Below, in pieces: positions 1 to 7,164 of a stretch of DNA of 8,411 nucleotides. The first letter of the stretch is position 1; each line of letters starts with the position of its first letter. A program made the translations under genes and the position numbers. The notes beneath the pieces were generated by a model. That model worked only from the letters and a program-made list of their open reading frames with translations, did not search any database and was not told where the DNA came from. Origin of the DNA: an uncultured Chloroflexota bacterium (GTDB lineage: Bacteria; Chloroflexota; Dehalococcoidia; Dehalococcoidales; RBG-16-60-22); NCBI GenBank assembly GCA_903915565.1, contig CAIWTG010000194.1, positions 1-8,411 of the forward strand, in the 5' to 3' direction.

Positions 1-865
1 GGAGCAAATCAGCTTCAGAAAGCTCTTCCAAGGTGGCACGGAAGGCATGGATAATGGTGGGGGGTAACTTACGGATAAAACCTACTGTGTCGGAAAGTAA
101 CACCGTACTGTTATTCGGTAAATTTAAGCGACGAGTGGTGGTGTCCAGTGTGGCAAAGAGGCGGTCATCTGCCAAGACATCGGCTTTACAGAGGGTATTA
201 AGCAGCGTGCTTTTACCGGCGTTGGTATAGCCCACCAAAGCGACTACCGGCACACCGCTGCGCTGCCTTTGATGACGGTAAAGCGCCCGCCGACGACCGA
301 TTTCTTCCGTTTGCTCTTCTAATCGATGGATTTTATGCCGGATTAAGCGTCTATCCGTCTCCAGCTGCGATTCGCCGGGGCCGCGGGTACCAATACCGCC
401 ACCCAGCCTTTCCAGGTGGTTCCACTGGCCAATCAGACGCGGTAAAAGGTATTGGTGCTGGGCCAGCTCTACCTGAAGACGTCCCTCATGAGTTCTGGCG
501 CGTTTAGCGAAGATATCCAGAATCAGCGCCACGCGGTCGATGACCTTAACATCCAGGGCTTTTTCCAGATTTTCCTGCTGGCGGGGCGTTAATTCGTCGT
601 CGAGAATAAGGACGTTATAGCCCTTGGAGTCTTTTAAAGCTAAAAGTGCGTCTATCTTACCCCTGCCAACGTAAAAGTCGTGCGAAGGCATGGGCAGCTG
701 TTGGACGATTTTATCCACAACGATAGCGCCGGCAGAGGTTGTCAGTAAAGCCAGTTCCTCCAAAGAATCCGCGGCAATTTGTCTTTCACGGCTGCCCTTG
801 GCGGATACCGCTACTAAAAGAGCTTTTTCCGGCGCAGGCTTGGTGACGATGATATTTTTAGGAAT
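1..865 (-). CDS. hflX: GTPase HflX, ribosome-associated (3' end cut by window edge)
   Basis: HflX is a TRAFAC-class GTPase that binds the 50S subunit and splits stalled or stressed ribosomes; it acts in the cytoplasm. The visible 288 codons read without a stop. Residues about 14-195 form the HflX N-terminal domain, with the family signatures VGRGK (66-70), LTPRQ..NLE (92-101), DIFAKRARTHEGRLQVELAQ (117-136) and GGIGTRGPGESQLETDRR (156-173). The G domain starts at about 205, with the P-loop GYTNAGKS at 212-219, a switch-I threonine run in LDTTTRRL and the G3 motif DTVGF. The final part of the G domain and the C-terminus lie beyond base 1. The start is uncertain: after an in-frame TAA near 881-883 the frame has no ATG or GTG before the conserved domain, and the first TTG falls inside it. 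I chose ATT at 863-865 because AGGAG (872-876) sits 6 bases upstream. Last visible gene of the operon, 31 bases after dapL. Identity very sure, start not. Confidence 0.93.
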   Translation of the reverse strand, partial: MPKNIIVTKPAPEKALLVAVSAKGSRERQIAADSLEELALLTTSAGAIVVDKIVQQLPMPSHDFYVGRGKIDALLALKDSKGYNVLILDDELTPRQQENLEKALDVKVIDRVALILDIFAKRARTHEGRLQVELAQHQYLLPRLIGQWNHLERLGGGIGTRGPGESQLETDRRLIRHKIHRLEEQTEEIGRRRALYRHQRQRSGVPVVALVGYTNAGKSTLLNTLCKADVLADDRLFATLDTTTRRLNLPNNSTVLLSDTVGFIRKLPPTIIHAFRATLEELSEADLL

Positions 866-871
866 GTTTCG

Positions 872-876
872 CTCCT
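872..876 (-). promoter_or_regulatory. Shine-Dalgarno AGGAG that points to an ATT start for hflX
   Basis: On the minus strand AGGAG is followed by CGAAAC and then ATT CCT AAA in the hflX frame, which gives a 6-base spacing. No standard start codon lies at a usable distance in that frame. The site therefore decides the hflX start call, unless the sequence has an indel or substitution here. Confidence 0.6.
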
Positions 877-896
877 GAAAACGTTATTTTGTCCAT

Positions 897-2081
897 TTAT
901 TTCTTCGGGGTAAGGCGGCGGGTATTACGCCATCCGGAAAGCCGGGATAGACCCTTCACCAGCGAGACATCGGGGATGGTCAACGAAAGTCTAACGTAAC
1001 CCTCACCGCTGGCGCCATAGCCTGTACCGGGTGTAACGGCTACGTTTGCCTGGTCCAACAAGTCGGCGGTAAATTCAATCGAATTATAGCCGTCCGGCAC
1101 CTTTGCCCAGATATAAAGGCTGGCTTTAGGCGGCGTCACTTTCACCCCTATCTTCTCCAGCACCTCGCAAATCAGGTCGCGGCGGCGCTGGTAAATAGCA
1201 TTATGCTCCGCCACAGCGTCCTGCGAGCCGTTTAACGCCGCAATACCCATATACTGGATAGCCTGGGGAATACCCGAGTCCAAATTCGATTTTAACGTCC
1301 GTAAAGCCTTGATAGCCTCGGCGTTGCCGACAGCCATACCAATACGCCAGCCAGTCATGTTATAGGTTTTAGAAAGAGAATGAAACTCTATACCGACATC
1401 TCTGGCGCCGCCGGCCTGCATAAAGCTGACCGGCTGGTAGCCGTCGAAAGCTACCTCGGAATAAGGGCCATCGTGGCAAACAAGGATGTTATTTTTTTTA
1501 GCGAATTCCACAACCTGATCGAAAAAGTCCAGTCCCACCACCGCACCGGTAGGATTGTTGGGGTAATTTATCCAGAGTACCTTGGTACTTTTCAGGATAA
1601 ATTCCTTAACGCTATTGAGGTCGGGAAGGAAGTTGTTTTCCGCAGTCAGCGGTAAATAATATGGCCGTCCGCCAGCCAGCTGCGTACCGATGGCATAAAC
1701 CGGGTAAGCCGGGTCCGGCACCAGGGCGATATCGTTGGGGTCAATAAAGCAAAAAGCGATATGACCGATGCCCTCTTTAGAACCGATAAGCGGCAGAACC
1801 TCCGTCGCCGGGTCGAGCGTAACGTCAAACCGCCTTTTATACCAATCGGCGATGGCGACGTGCAGCTCCGGCAGCCCTTCGGATTCCGGGTAACGGTGGT
1901 TAACGGGGTCCAGGGCGGTTTCACAGAGCTTTTTAATGACATGCGGTGGGGTGGGTATATCGGGGTCGCCGATGGCAAAGCTGATGACCTCTTCACCCCG
2001 GGCTCTTTTTTCCGCTATTTTCTTATTGATTTCAACAAACAGGTATGGCTTTAATTCCTCGATACGCCGGGCTATTTTCAT
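897..2081 (-). CDS. dapL: LL-diaminopimelate aminotransferase (DapL)
   Basis: A PLP enzyme of fold type I that converts L-tetrahydrodipicolinate directly to LL-diaminopimelate using glutamate, bypassing the acylated DapD/DapC/DapE steps of lysine synthesis. The 394 residues match the usual length of class I/II aminotransferases. Visible signatures are GDPDIPTPP (38-46), GSKEGIGH (100-107), NYPNNPTG (172-179), D204 and Y207 for the cofactor ring, and the PLP-lysine motif SLSKTYNMTGWRIG with Lys238 and Arg246. A C-terminal arginine in GYVRLSLT would bind the substrate carboxylate. The start ATG has GAGGTG five bases upstream, and that site overlaps the dapF stop (gap 9 bases). The pairing with dapF, which uses the product, supports DapL over a general aspartate or alanine aminotransferase, but members of this family are often annotated only as class I/II aminotransferase, so the substrate is inferred. 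Confidence 0.87.
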   Translation of the reverse strand: MKIARRIEELKPYLFVEINKKIAEKRARGEEVISFAIGDPDIPTPPHVIKKLCETALDPVNHRYPESEGLPELHVAIADWYKRRFDVTLDPATEVLPLIGSKEGIGHIAFCFIDPNDIALVPDPAYPVYAIGTQLAGGRPYYLPLTAENNFLPDLNSVKEFILKSTKVLWINYPNNPTGAVVGLDFFDQVVEFAKKNNILVCHDGPYSEVAFDGYQPVSFMQAGGARDVGIEFHSLSKTYNMTGWRIGMAVGNAEAIKALRTLKSNLDSGIPQAIQYMGIAALNGSQDAVAEHNAIYQRRRDLICEVLEKIGVKVTPPKASLYIWAKVPDGYNSIEFTADLLDQANVAVTPGTGYGASGEGYVRLSLTIPDVSLVKGLSRLSGWRNTRRLTPKK

Positions 2082-2090
2082 AGAAACACC

Positions 2091-2951
2091 TCAATCTGGC
2101 CAGGTACCCTCATAAACCGAGACGGCCGGGCCGCCTAATATAATTTCACCATTGCCATTCCATTCGGCATTCAGGATGCCGCCGGGCAACTTAACGTCTA
2201 CTTTAGATTCGGTATAGCCATTCAGCCTGGAGGCTACGGTAATGGCGCAGGTACCGGAACCACAGGCTAAAGTTTCACCCACACCCCGCTCCCAGACCCG
2301 CGCCTCGATATGGTTTTTATCCAGTACGCGCGCAACCTCAAAGTTCACGCGCTGGGGAAAGATGGACAAATTTTCTACCAGCGGACCTATTTTGGACATC
2401 GGAAATTCCGCCACCGATGTCTTGATAAAATGGACGGCGTGAGGATTGCCCATGGACACGAGATTCAGCGTTAATTCCATACCGCCGACCATATCAGTAT
2501 AAGCAGTCATAGACTTTATGTCAACTGCCCTACCCTGTCCAGCCTTTACGTTGACCGGTATTTGCTTTGGGGCAAAACGGGGTTTATCCATATTCGCCCA
2601 GAACTTTACGACCTTGCCGCTTTTCCTTTCCAGTTTAACGCGGTTTACTGCAGCGACGGTCTCAATAGTCATTTCCTGAACGTCAGGATTAATAAAGCCT
2701 TTTTCCAGCACAAACCTGGCCAGGCAGCGGATGCCATTGCCGCAGGTTTCGGCTTCCGAGCCGTCGGTATCCCAGGTGCGCATACCGAAAACCGCTTTTT
2801 TAGAAGGCAGCAGCACAATCAAACTATCGGCGCCGATGCCCAAATGCCGATTCAAAACGGTTATCGCCAGCTTCGACCAATCACGCTTAAGGTCGCGCCC
2901 GTCCACCATGACGAAGTCGTTGCCGGCGCCTTGCATCTTAGTGAATTCCAT
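2091..2951 (-). CDS. dapF: Diaminopimelate epimerase
   Basis: DapF interconverts LL- and meso-diaminopimelate, the step before lysine and before peptidoglycan cross-linking, by a cofactor-free two-cysteine mechanism. The 286 residues are a normal length. The N-terminal half opens with the family motif QGAGNDF (7-13) and carries DGSEAETCGNGIRC (63-76) with catalytic Cys70. The C-terminal half carries the substrate loop SMGNPHAV (166-173) and ERGVGETLACGSGTCA (221-236) with catalytic Cys230. Both cysteines and their glycine-rich loops are intact, so the enzyme should be active. It lies 24 bases after miaA and 9 before dapL. Its start lacks a strong Shine-Dalgarno at normal spacing; GGAG is 14 bases away. 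A six-codon frame starting at 2971 ends in TAATG over the dapF start, which may allow translational coupling. Confidence 0.96.
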   Translation of the reverse strand: MEFTKMQGAGNDFVMVDGRDLKRDWSKLAITVLNRHLGIGADSLIVLLPSKKAVFGMRTWDTDGSEAETCGNGIRCLARFVLEKGFINPDVQEMTIETVAAVNRVKLERKSGKVVKFWANMDKPRFAPKQIPVNVKAGQGRAVDIKSMTAYTDMVGGMELTLNLVSMGNPHAVHFIKTSVAEFPMSKIGPLVENLSIFPQRVNFEVARVLDKNHIEARVWERGVGETLACGSGTCAITVASRLNGYTESKVDVKLPGGILNAEWNGNGEIILGGPAVSVYEGTWPD

Positions 2952-2975
2952 TACGTTATCTTACTCTCCATTTTT

Positions 2976-3896
2976 TTATACTTCGGCTAAAAACTCTTTA
3001 AGAGTTTTTTCTATTGCTAAATCATTTGTTTGTTCAATATCAAACCAGTGAATAGTTTCGTCGGAAAGCCGGAACCAGGCGTACTGATGACGGATAAAGC
3101 GATGCGTCTCCGTCTTGATTTTTTGAATCGCGGCTGCGAGTGTCAATTCGCCCTTCAAAAACTGCCCGATTTGCCGGTAGCCGATACCGGACATGGAAGG
3201 TAAGTTGAAATCGTACCCCTTGTGAAGCAGGTTTTCTACTTCCTGGACGAGTCCCCGCTCAATCATGGAATCGACCCGCCGGTCAACGATACGATAGAGT
3301 GACGACCTGGCGGCAGTTAAGCCAATAATAAGCGGGGTAAAGGGAGGGGGTATTTTACGCTCGCGCCGTGAGAATGCCTGCCCGGCCCTGGCATGCACTT
3401 CCAGCGCGCGAATCACACGGCGCACATTGCGGCGATCAATTTTAGCTGCCGCGTCGGGGTCGGCAAGAACCAGTTCTTGATAAATCTCATCAACGCTACT
3501 CTCATTAACTCTTTCGGCTATATTATACCTGAAATTTTTATCAGGTGAAACCCTGGGTATAACCCAGCCTTCCAAAACCGCTTTTACATATAGACCGGTA
3601 CCCCCGACAAGAAACGGTAATTTGCCGCGCTTTAAAATATCCTTAATGGCATGATTAGCTAATTCCTGAAAACTTGCCAGGCTGAAATCATCATCGGGGT
3701 TAACGATATCAACCAAGTGGTGGGGAACGGACTTAAGCTCCTGTGGGGTTGGCTTGGCGGTGCCGGTATCCATATAACGGTAAACCTGGCGACTATCGGC
3801 GCTGACGATTTCTCCCTGATATTTTGAGGCTAGATACAGGGCTACACGGCTTTTACCGATACCGGTAGGACCGACGATAGCGATAATTCGCTGCAT
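2976..3896 (-). CDS. miaA: tRNA dimethylallyltransferase (MiaA)
   Basis: MiaA transfers the dimethylallyl group from dimethylallyl diphosphate to N6 of adenosine 37 in tRNAs that read codons beginning with U, which improves codon-anticodon stability. The 306 residues match the family. Visible features are the P-loop GPTGIGKS (9-16), SADSRQVYRYMDTGTAKP (32-49) with the likely general base Asp34, the VGGTGLYVKAVLEGW motif, the tRNA-contacting NVRRVIRALEV stretch, and the C-terminal SGIGYRQIGQ and TETHRFIRHQYAWFR segments. The start ATG is 7 bases after the tpiA stop with no clear Shine-Dalgarno, so translation is probably coupled to tpiA. The substrate comes from the MEP pathway, whose first enzyme, DXS, is encoded at the right edge of this window. 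Confidence 0.97.
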   Translation of the reverse strand: MQRIIAIVGPTGIGKSRVALYLASKYQGEIVSADSRQVYRYMDTGTAKPTPQELKSVPHHLVDIVNPDDDFSLASFQELANHAIKDILKRGKLPFLVGGTGLYVKAVLEGWVIPRVSPDKNFRYNIAERVNESSVDEIYQELVLADPDAAAKIDRRNVRRVIRALEVHARAGQAFSRRERKIPPPFTPLIIGLTAARSSLYRIVDRRVDSMIERGLVQEVENLLHKGYDFNLPSMSGIGYRQIGQFLKGELTLAAAIQKIKTETHRFIRHQYAWFRLSDETIHWFDIEQTNDLAIEKTLKEFLAEV

Positions 3897-3903
3897 ATAT
3901 TTT

Positions 3904-4668
3904 TTAAGAACGTTTACTCTCGGAGGCTTGTTTAACGATACTGATGAAATCTTCCGGCTGCAGGCTGGCGCCGCCTACCAGGGCGCCGTCAATTTCCGGC
4001 TGACTCATAAACTCATTGATATTGGTGGCGTTGACGCTGCCGCCATAAAGAATACGGACGGCATCGGCAAGGTCGGGGGTGTGCAGGCGGGAAACAAATC
4101 CGCGGATAAAGCCTATCGTCTTGTTGGCGTCATCGCCGGTAGCAGATTTACCGGTGCCGATAGCCCAAATCGGCTCGTAAGCAATGACCATGCCGCTAAG
4201 GAAATACAATTTATCTGAGCAGGTAAAAATCTGGCGCCCCAGAACATCCTGCATCTTGCCTTCTTCGTTTTCTTTGGCGGTTTCACCGATGCAGAGGATG
4301 GGCTTTAAGCCAACGTTAATGACGGCGCGCACTTTTCTATTAATGACATCATTGGTTTCGCCGATAATCTGGCGACGTTCGGAGTGGCCGATAATAACAT
4401 ATTCGCAAAGGTCGGCCAGCATAGGGGGAGAGATTTCACCGGTATAAGCGCCCTTCTCCTCGTAAAAAACGTTCTGGGCGCCCAATTTCACGTTACTGCC
4501 CTTGAGAATAGCTTGGGCGGGGGCTAAAGAAACAAAAGGGGGGCAAATAACTTTTTCCACGCCCTGAATTTTATTAAGCGGTCCCGCCATTTTCTTGATT
4601 AGGTCAACAGCTTCTTTAACCGTCGTATTCATCTTCCAGTTGCCAGCAATTAAAGGCATACGCGACAT
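3904..4668 (-). CDS. tpiA: Triosephosphate isomerase
   Basis: Interconverts dihydroxyacetone phosphate and glyceraldehyde 3-phosphate in glycolysis and gluconeogenesis; the latter is also a substrate of DXS. It is a complete TIM barrel of 254 residues. The catalytic set is intact and close to textbook numbering: Lys12 in GNWKMN, His95 in IIGHSERR and Glu165 in AYEPIWAIGTG. The phosphate-gripping segments ILYGGSVNATN and DGALVGGASL are present near the C-terminus. The ATG chosen has AGGAG nine bases upstream (4678-4682), overlapping the TAG stop of apgM; a second in-frame Met at residue 4 is possible but would sit further from that site. Gap to apgM 12 bases, to miaA 7 bases. Confidence 0.98.
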   Translation of the reverse strand: MSRMPLIAGNWKMNTTVKEAVDLIKKMAGPLNKIQGVEKVICPPFVSLAPAQAILKGSNVKLGAQNVFYEEKGAYTGEISPPMLADLCEYVIIGHSERRQIIGETNDVINRKVRAVINVGLKPILCIGETAKENEEGKMQDVLGRQIFTCSDKLYFLSGMVIAYEPIWAIGTGKSATGDDANKTIGFIRGFVSRLHTPDLADAVRILYGGSVNATNINEFMSQPEIDGALVGGASLQPEDFISIVKQASESKRS

Positions 4669-4680
4669 ATCAAATTTCTC

Positions 4681-5883
4681 CTATGCTCCAAACTTCGTCA
4701 ATTTACGGGCGTTAGCCAGTGCCAGTGGCATGATATCTGTGGCTTTAATCCTCCCCAAACCACCCATAATAAAAGCGGCCTCGGAAAACTCTTTAACTCT
4801 GTCCGTGCGGCAGTATTTACCGGATATCACCACCGGCACGGGGTGCCAGGTATGCCCGCCATAAACCGCCGGTGTCGAATGGTCGCCGGTAACGACCAGC
4901 ACATCCGGCTTGAGTCCAGTTAAAGCGGGCAAGGCGGCGTCAATCTGTTCCAGCACTTTGACCTTGCGGGCAAAATCGCCGTCCTCGCCGGCGGTATCGG
5001 TCCACTTAACGTGCAGGAAGAAAAAGTCGTATTGGGCGTAGTTTTCTTTTAGTGTTTTAAATTCGTCCTCTAATGCCGTCCCTGTAGCTGCCACCTGCAT
5101 CCCAACCAGCCGCGCCAGACCGCGGTACATGGGATAAATGGCAATCGCCAGGGGGTTGAGTTTATAAATTTCCTGCATGGTTGGCAATTGCGGCTTTTTA
5201 GCAAAACCGCGCAGTAAAATCATATTGGCGGGGTGGTGTTTGGCTAAAGCGGCTTTAGCTTTGGCGATGAAGTCATTAACGATATCGGCGGTCTTTTTAG
5301 CGGCGGTATTTTCTGCCTTTATTACCAGCGGAGCCACGCCCGTCTGCGAGGGGTCGGACTCGGTAAGCTCGGTATACAACTTTTTTCCGTGAAATACCGC
5401 CACAAAGCGGTGCTCTCTGACCGGATAAATCTTTATTGCAACGCCATTGACTTTAATGCCGTTTAGCAACTTACAAAGCTCGGCGCACTTTTCTGTAGAG
5501 ATGCGTCCCGCTCGCCGTTCGGTGATAATTCCTTTGGCATCAATTGTACAGAAGTTACCGCGGGCGGCAACATCGTCGGGCCCAAGGGCAACGTCAATGC
5601 CAACCGCCTCTAAAGCGCCCCGCCCTATCAAATTAGCAATTGGGTCGTAGCCGAAAAGCGCCAGGTGACCCGGCCCGCTGCCGGGGGTAATACCGGGGGC
5701 AATAGGGTCGGCGAGGCCGCAAATGCCCTGGGCGGCAATAGCGTCGAGGTGGGGAATGCGGGCAGTTTCCAGTTCTGTTTTACCGGTCCTGGGGTCGGGC
5801 AAACCGCCCAAACCGTCTAGCACCAGCATCACTATCTTTTCCGGCGAGGTTACGGCTATTTCTTTAATAAGGTTTAAGTCCAT
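4681..5883 (-). CDS. apgM: Cofactor-independent phosphoglycerate mutase, archaeal (ApgM) type
   Basis: A 400-residue member of the alkaline phosphatase superfamily in the archaeal-type phosphoglycerate mutase group (COG3635), predicted to interconvert 3- and 2-phosphoglycerate. Predicted metal and catalytic residues are Asp23 in LDGLGG, the nucleophile Ser69 in TPGSGPGHLALFGYDP (66-81), Asp296 in KWTDTAGEDGD, Asp334 and His335 in TGDHSTP, and a further histidine at 344 or 347. By analogy with the bacterial cofactor-independent enzyme, the ligand four residues after Asp296 would be His; here it is Glu300. The gene lies 12 bases after pgk and 12 before tpiA, which favours a glycolytic role. Some bacterial members of this group have been proposed as homoserine kinases, and the lysine genes downstream keep that alternative open. 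Fourteen residues precede the usual KIVMLVLDG start of the family, but no better start exists; the Shine-Dalgarno is weak. Confidence 0.88.
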   Translation of the reverse strand: MDLNLIKEIAVTSPEKIVMLVLDGLGGLPDPRTGKTELETARIPHLDAIAAQGICGLADPIAPGITPGSGPGHLALFGYDPIANLIGRGALEAVGIDVALGPDDVAARGNFCTIDAKGIITERRAGRISTEKCAELCKLLNGIKVNGVAIKIYPVREHRFVAVFHGKKLYTELTESDPSQTGVAPLVIKAENTAAKKTADIVNDFIAKAKAALAKHHPANMILLRGFAKKPQLPTMQEIYKLNPLAIAIYPMYRGLARLVGMQVAATGTALEDEFKTLKENYAQYDFFFLHVKWTDTAGEDGDFARKVKVLEQIDAALPALTGLKPDVLVVTGDHSTPAVYGGHTWHPVPVVISGKYCRTDRVKEFSEAAFIMGGLGRIKATDIMPLALANARKLTKFGA

Positions 5884-5895
5884 TTTCTTTGTTGC

Positions 5896-7086
5896 CTATA
5901 TTCTATCACGTAATGCAAGTACGCCGGGCAATTGCTCGCCGCCAAGGAATTCCAGCGAGGCGCCGCCGCCGGTAGAAACGAAGGTTATTTTGTCCGCCAG
6001 ACCTAGTTCGGCAATCGTTTCTGCGGTTGAGCCGCCACCAACGATTGTCCTGGCTTTGAGCTTGGATAGCAGTTTGGCTAGTGTCCGCGTCGCCTTGGCA
6101 AACTGGGGCACTTCGGCGATGCCTATCGTGCCGTTCCAGAATACCGTTTTACTCTTTTTCAGTTCTTTTTCAAAGGCGTCAACGGTCTTGGGACCAATAT
6201 CAACGATGATTTGACAGGACGGAATTTTATCTACCGTAACAATCTGTCCTTTAACGCTGCCATCAATTTTGTCCGCAACTAGCACGTCCACCGGCAACAA
6301 AATATTCACATTGTTTTTAGCCGTGTCCTTAATCAAGTCGCCGGCGATATTGATAATATCAGCCTCTACCGCCGAAGCGCCAACGCTATAGGACTTGGCT
6401 TTAAGAAACGTCGCCGCCATACCGCCGCCGATAAGGAGCGTATCAACTTTGCCCATGATGTTTTTAAGCATGGCGACTTTATCGCTGACCTTGGCGCCAC
6501 CGAAAAGGGCGGTAAAGGGGTGGTCGGGATTTTCCAGTAATGCGCCGAGGGTGTTGATTTCTTTTTCCAACAGGAAGCCAGCAACAGCCGGCAGGTAATG
6601 AGCAATGCCGGATATTGAGGCGTGGGCACGGTGGGCGGTGCCGAAAGCATCGTTAACATAGACGTCGCCGAGGCTGGCCAGAGCCTTGGCGAAGTTTTCG
6701 TCGCCGCTTTCTTCCTCCGGGTGGAAGCGCAGGTTTTCCAACAGCAACACGTCGCCGTCCTTAAGCGCCGCCACGGCTTTTTCTGCCTTGGGACCGATAC
6801 AGTCACCGACGGTGGCAACGGGCTCATGCAGAATCTCACTAAGGCGTTTGGCAGCCGGAGCCAGCCGCATGTCCTCAACGACCTTACCCTTGGGGCGACC
6901 GAAATGGGAAAGCAAAATAATCCGGGCATGACGCTCGATAAGGTAATTGATGGTCGGTAAGGCGGCGCGGATACGGCTGTCGTCGGTTATCTTGCCTGTT
7001 TTGGCGTCAATCGGGACATTAAAATCAACCCTGACTAATACCCGTTTACCGACAACATCAATATCTCTAACGGTCATCTTGTTCAT
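5896..7086 (-). CDS. pgk: Phosphoglycerate kinase
   Basis: Transfers phosphate between 1,3-bisphosphoglycerate and ADP in glycolysis, and in reverse in gluconeogenesis. It is a complete two-domain enzyme of 396 residues. The N-terminal domain shows the PGK signature RVLVRVDFNVP, then SHFGRPKG, LLENLRFHPEEE and NDAFGTAHRAHAS, which bind the phosphoglycerate. The nucleotide domain shows GGAKVSDK, the GGGMAATF loop, NGTIG at 318-322 (often NGPMG in the family), GGGST at 350-354 and STGGGASLEFL. The acidic residue that commonly follows the last GGG and helps hold Mg-nucleotide is Ser353 here. The ATG has AGGAG nine bases upstream (7096-7100). This is the first gene of the operon, preceded by its own promoter and a leader with a terminator-like hairpin. 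Confidence 0.98.
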   Translation of the reverse strand: MNKMTVRDIDVVGKRVLVRVDFNVPIDAKTGKITDDSRIRAALPTINYLIERHARIILLSHFGRPKGKVVEDMRLAPAAKRLSEILHEPVATVGDCIGPKAEKAVAALKDGDVLLLENLRFHPEEESGDENFAKALASLGDVYVNDAFGTAHRAHASISGIAHYLPAVAGFLLEKEINTLGALLENPDHPFTALFGGAKVSDKVAMLKNIMGKVDTLLIGGGMAATFLKAKSYSVGASAVEADIINIAGDLIKDTAKNNVNILLPVDVLVADKIDGSVKGQIVTVDKIPSCQIIVDIGPKTVDAFEKELKKSKTVFWNGTIGIAEVPQFAKATRTLAKLLSKLKARTIVGGGSTAETIAELGLADKITFVSTGGGASLEFLGGEQLPGVLALRDRI

Positions 7087-7116
7087 GGTGTGAAGCTCCT
7101 AAAAAATCAAGTGCCT

Positions 7117-7150
7117 AAAAAAATATCAGGCGCCAACCGGCTACCTGATA
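7117..7150 (-). terminator. Rho-independent terminator or attenuator in the pgk leader
   Basis: On the minus strand TATCAGG (7144-7150) pairs perfectly with CCTGATA (7124-7130). A small internal loop follows, then an inner GCC/GGC stem closed by a GGTT tetraloop. Seven T's (7117-7123) follow directly, which is the classic intrinsic terminator form. It lies 114 bases after the dxs stop and only 30 bases before the pgk start, downstream of the apparent pgk promoter. It can end dxs transcripts, but it would also stop transcripts begun at the pgk promoter, so it may be a regulated attenuator. Confidence 0.8.
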
Positions 7151-7164
7151 CTCACCACCACTGC

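Noticed and set aside
2562..2990. A 142-codon plus-strand frame opposite dapF
   Set aside because: It mirrors the dapF coding frame with both catalytic motifs on the other strand; no independent evidence of coding.
5723..6214. A 163-codon open frame on the plus strand across the pgk-apgM junction
   Set aside because: It is antisense to two conserved genes, has no clear ribosome binding site, and its Ser/Pro-rich product is typical of a shadow frame.
6366..6929. A 187-codon open frame on the minus strand inside pgk
   Set aside because: It lies wholly within the well-supported pgk frame, shows low-complexity Arg/Pro/Ser/Trp content typical of an off-frame reading, and has no domain I recognise.
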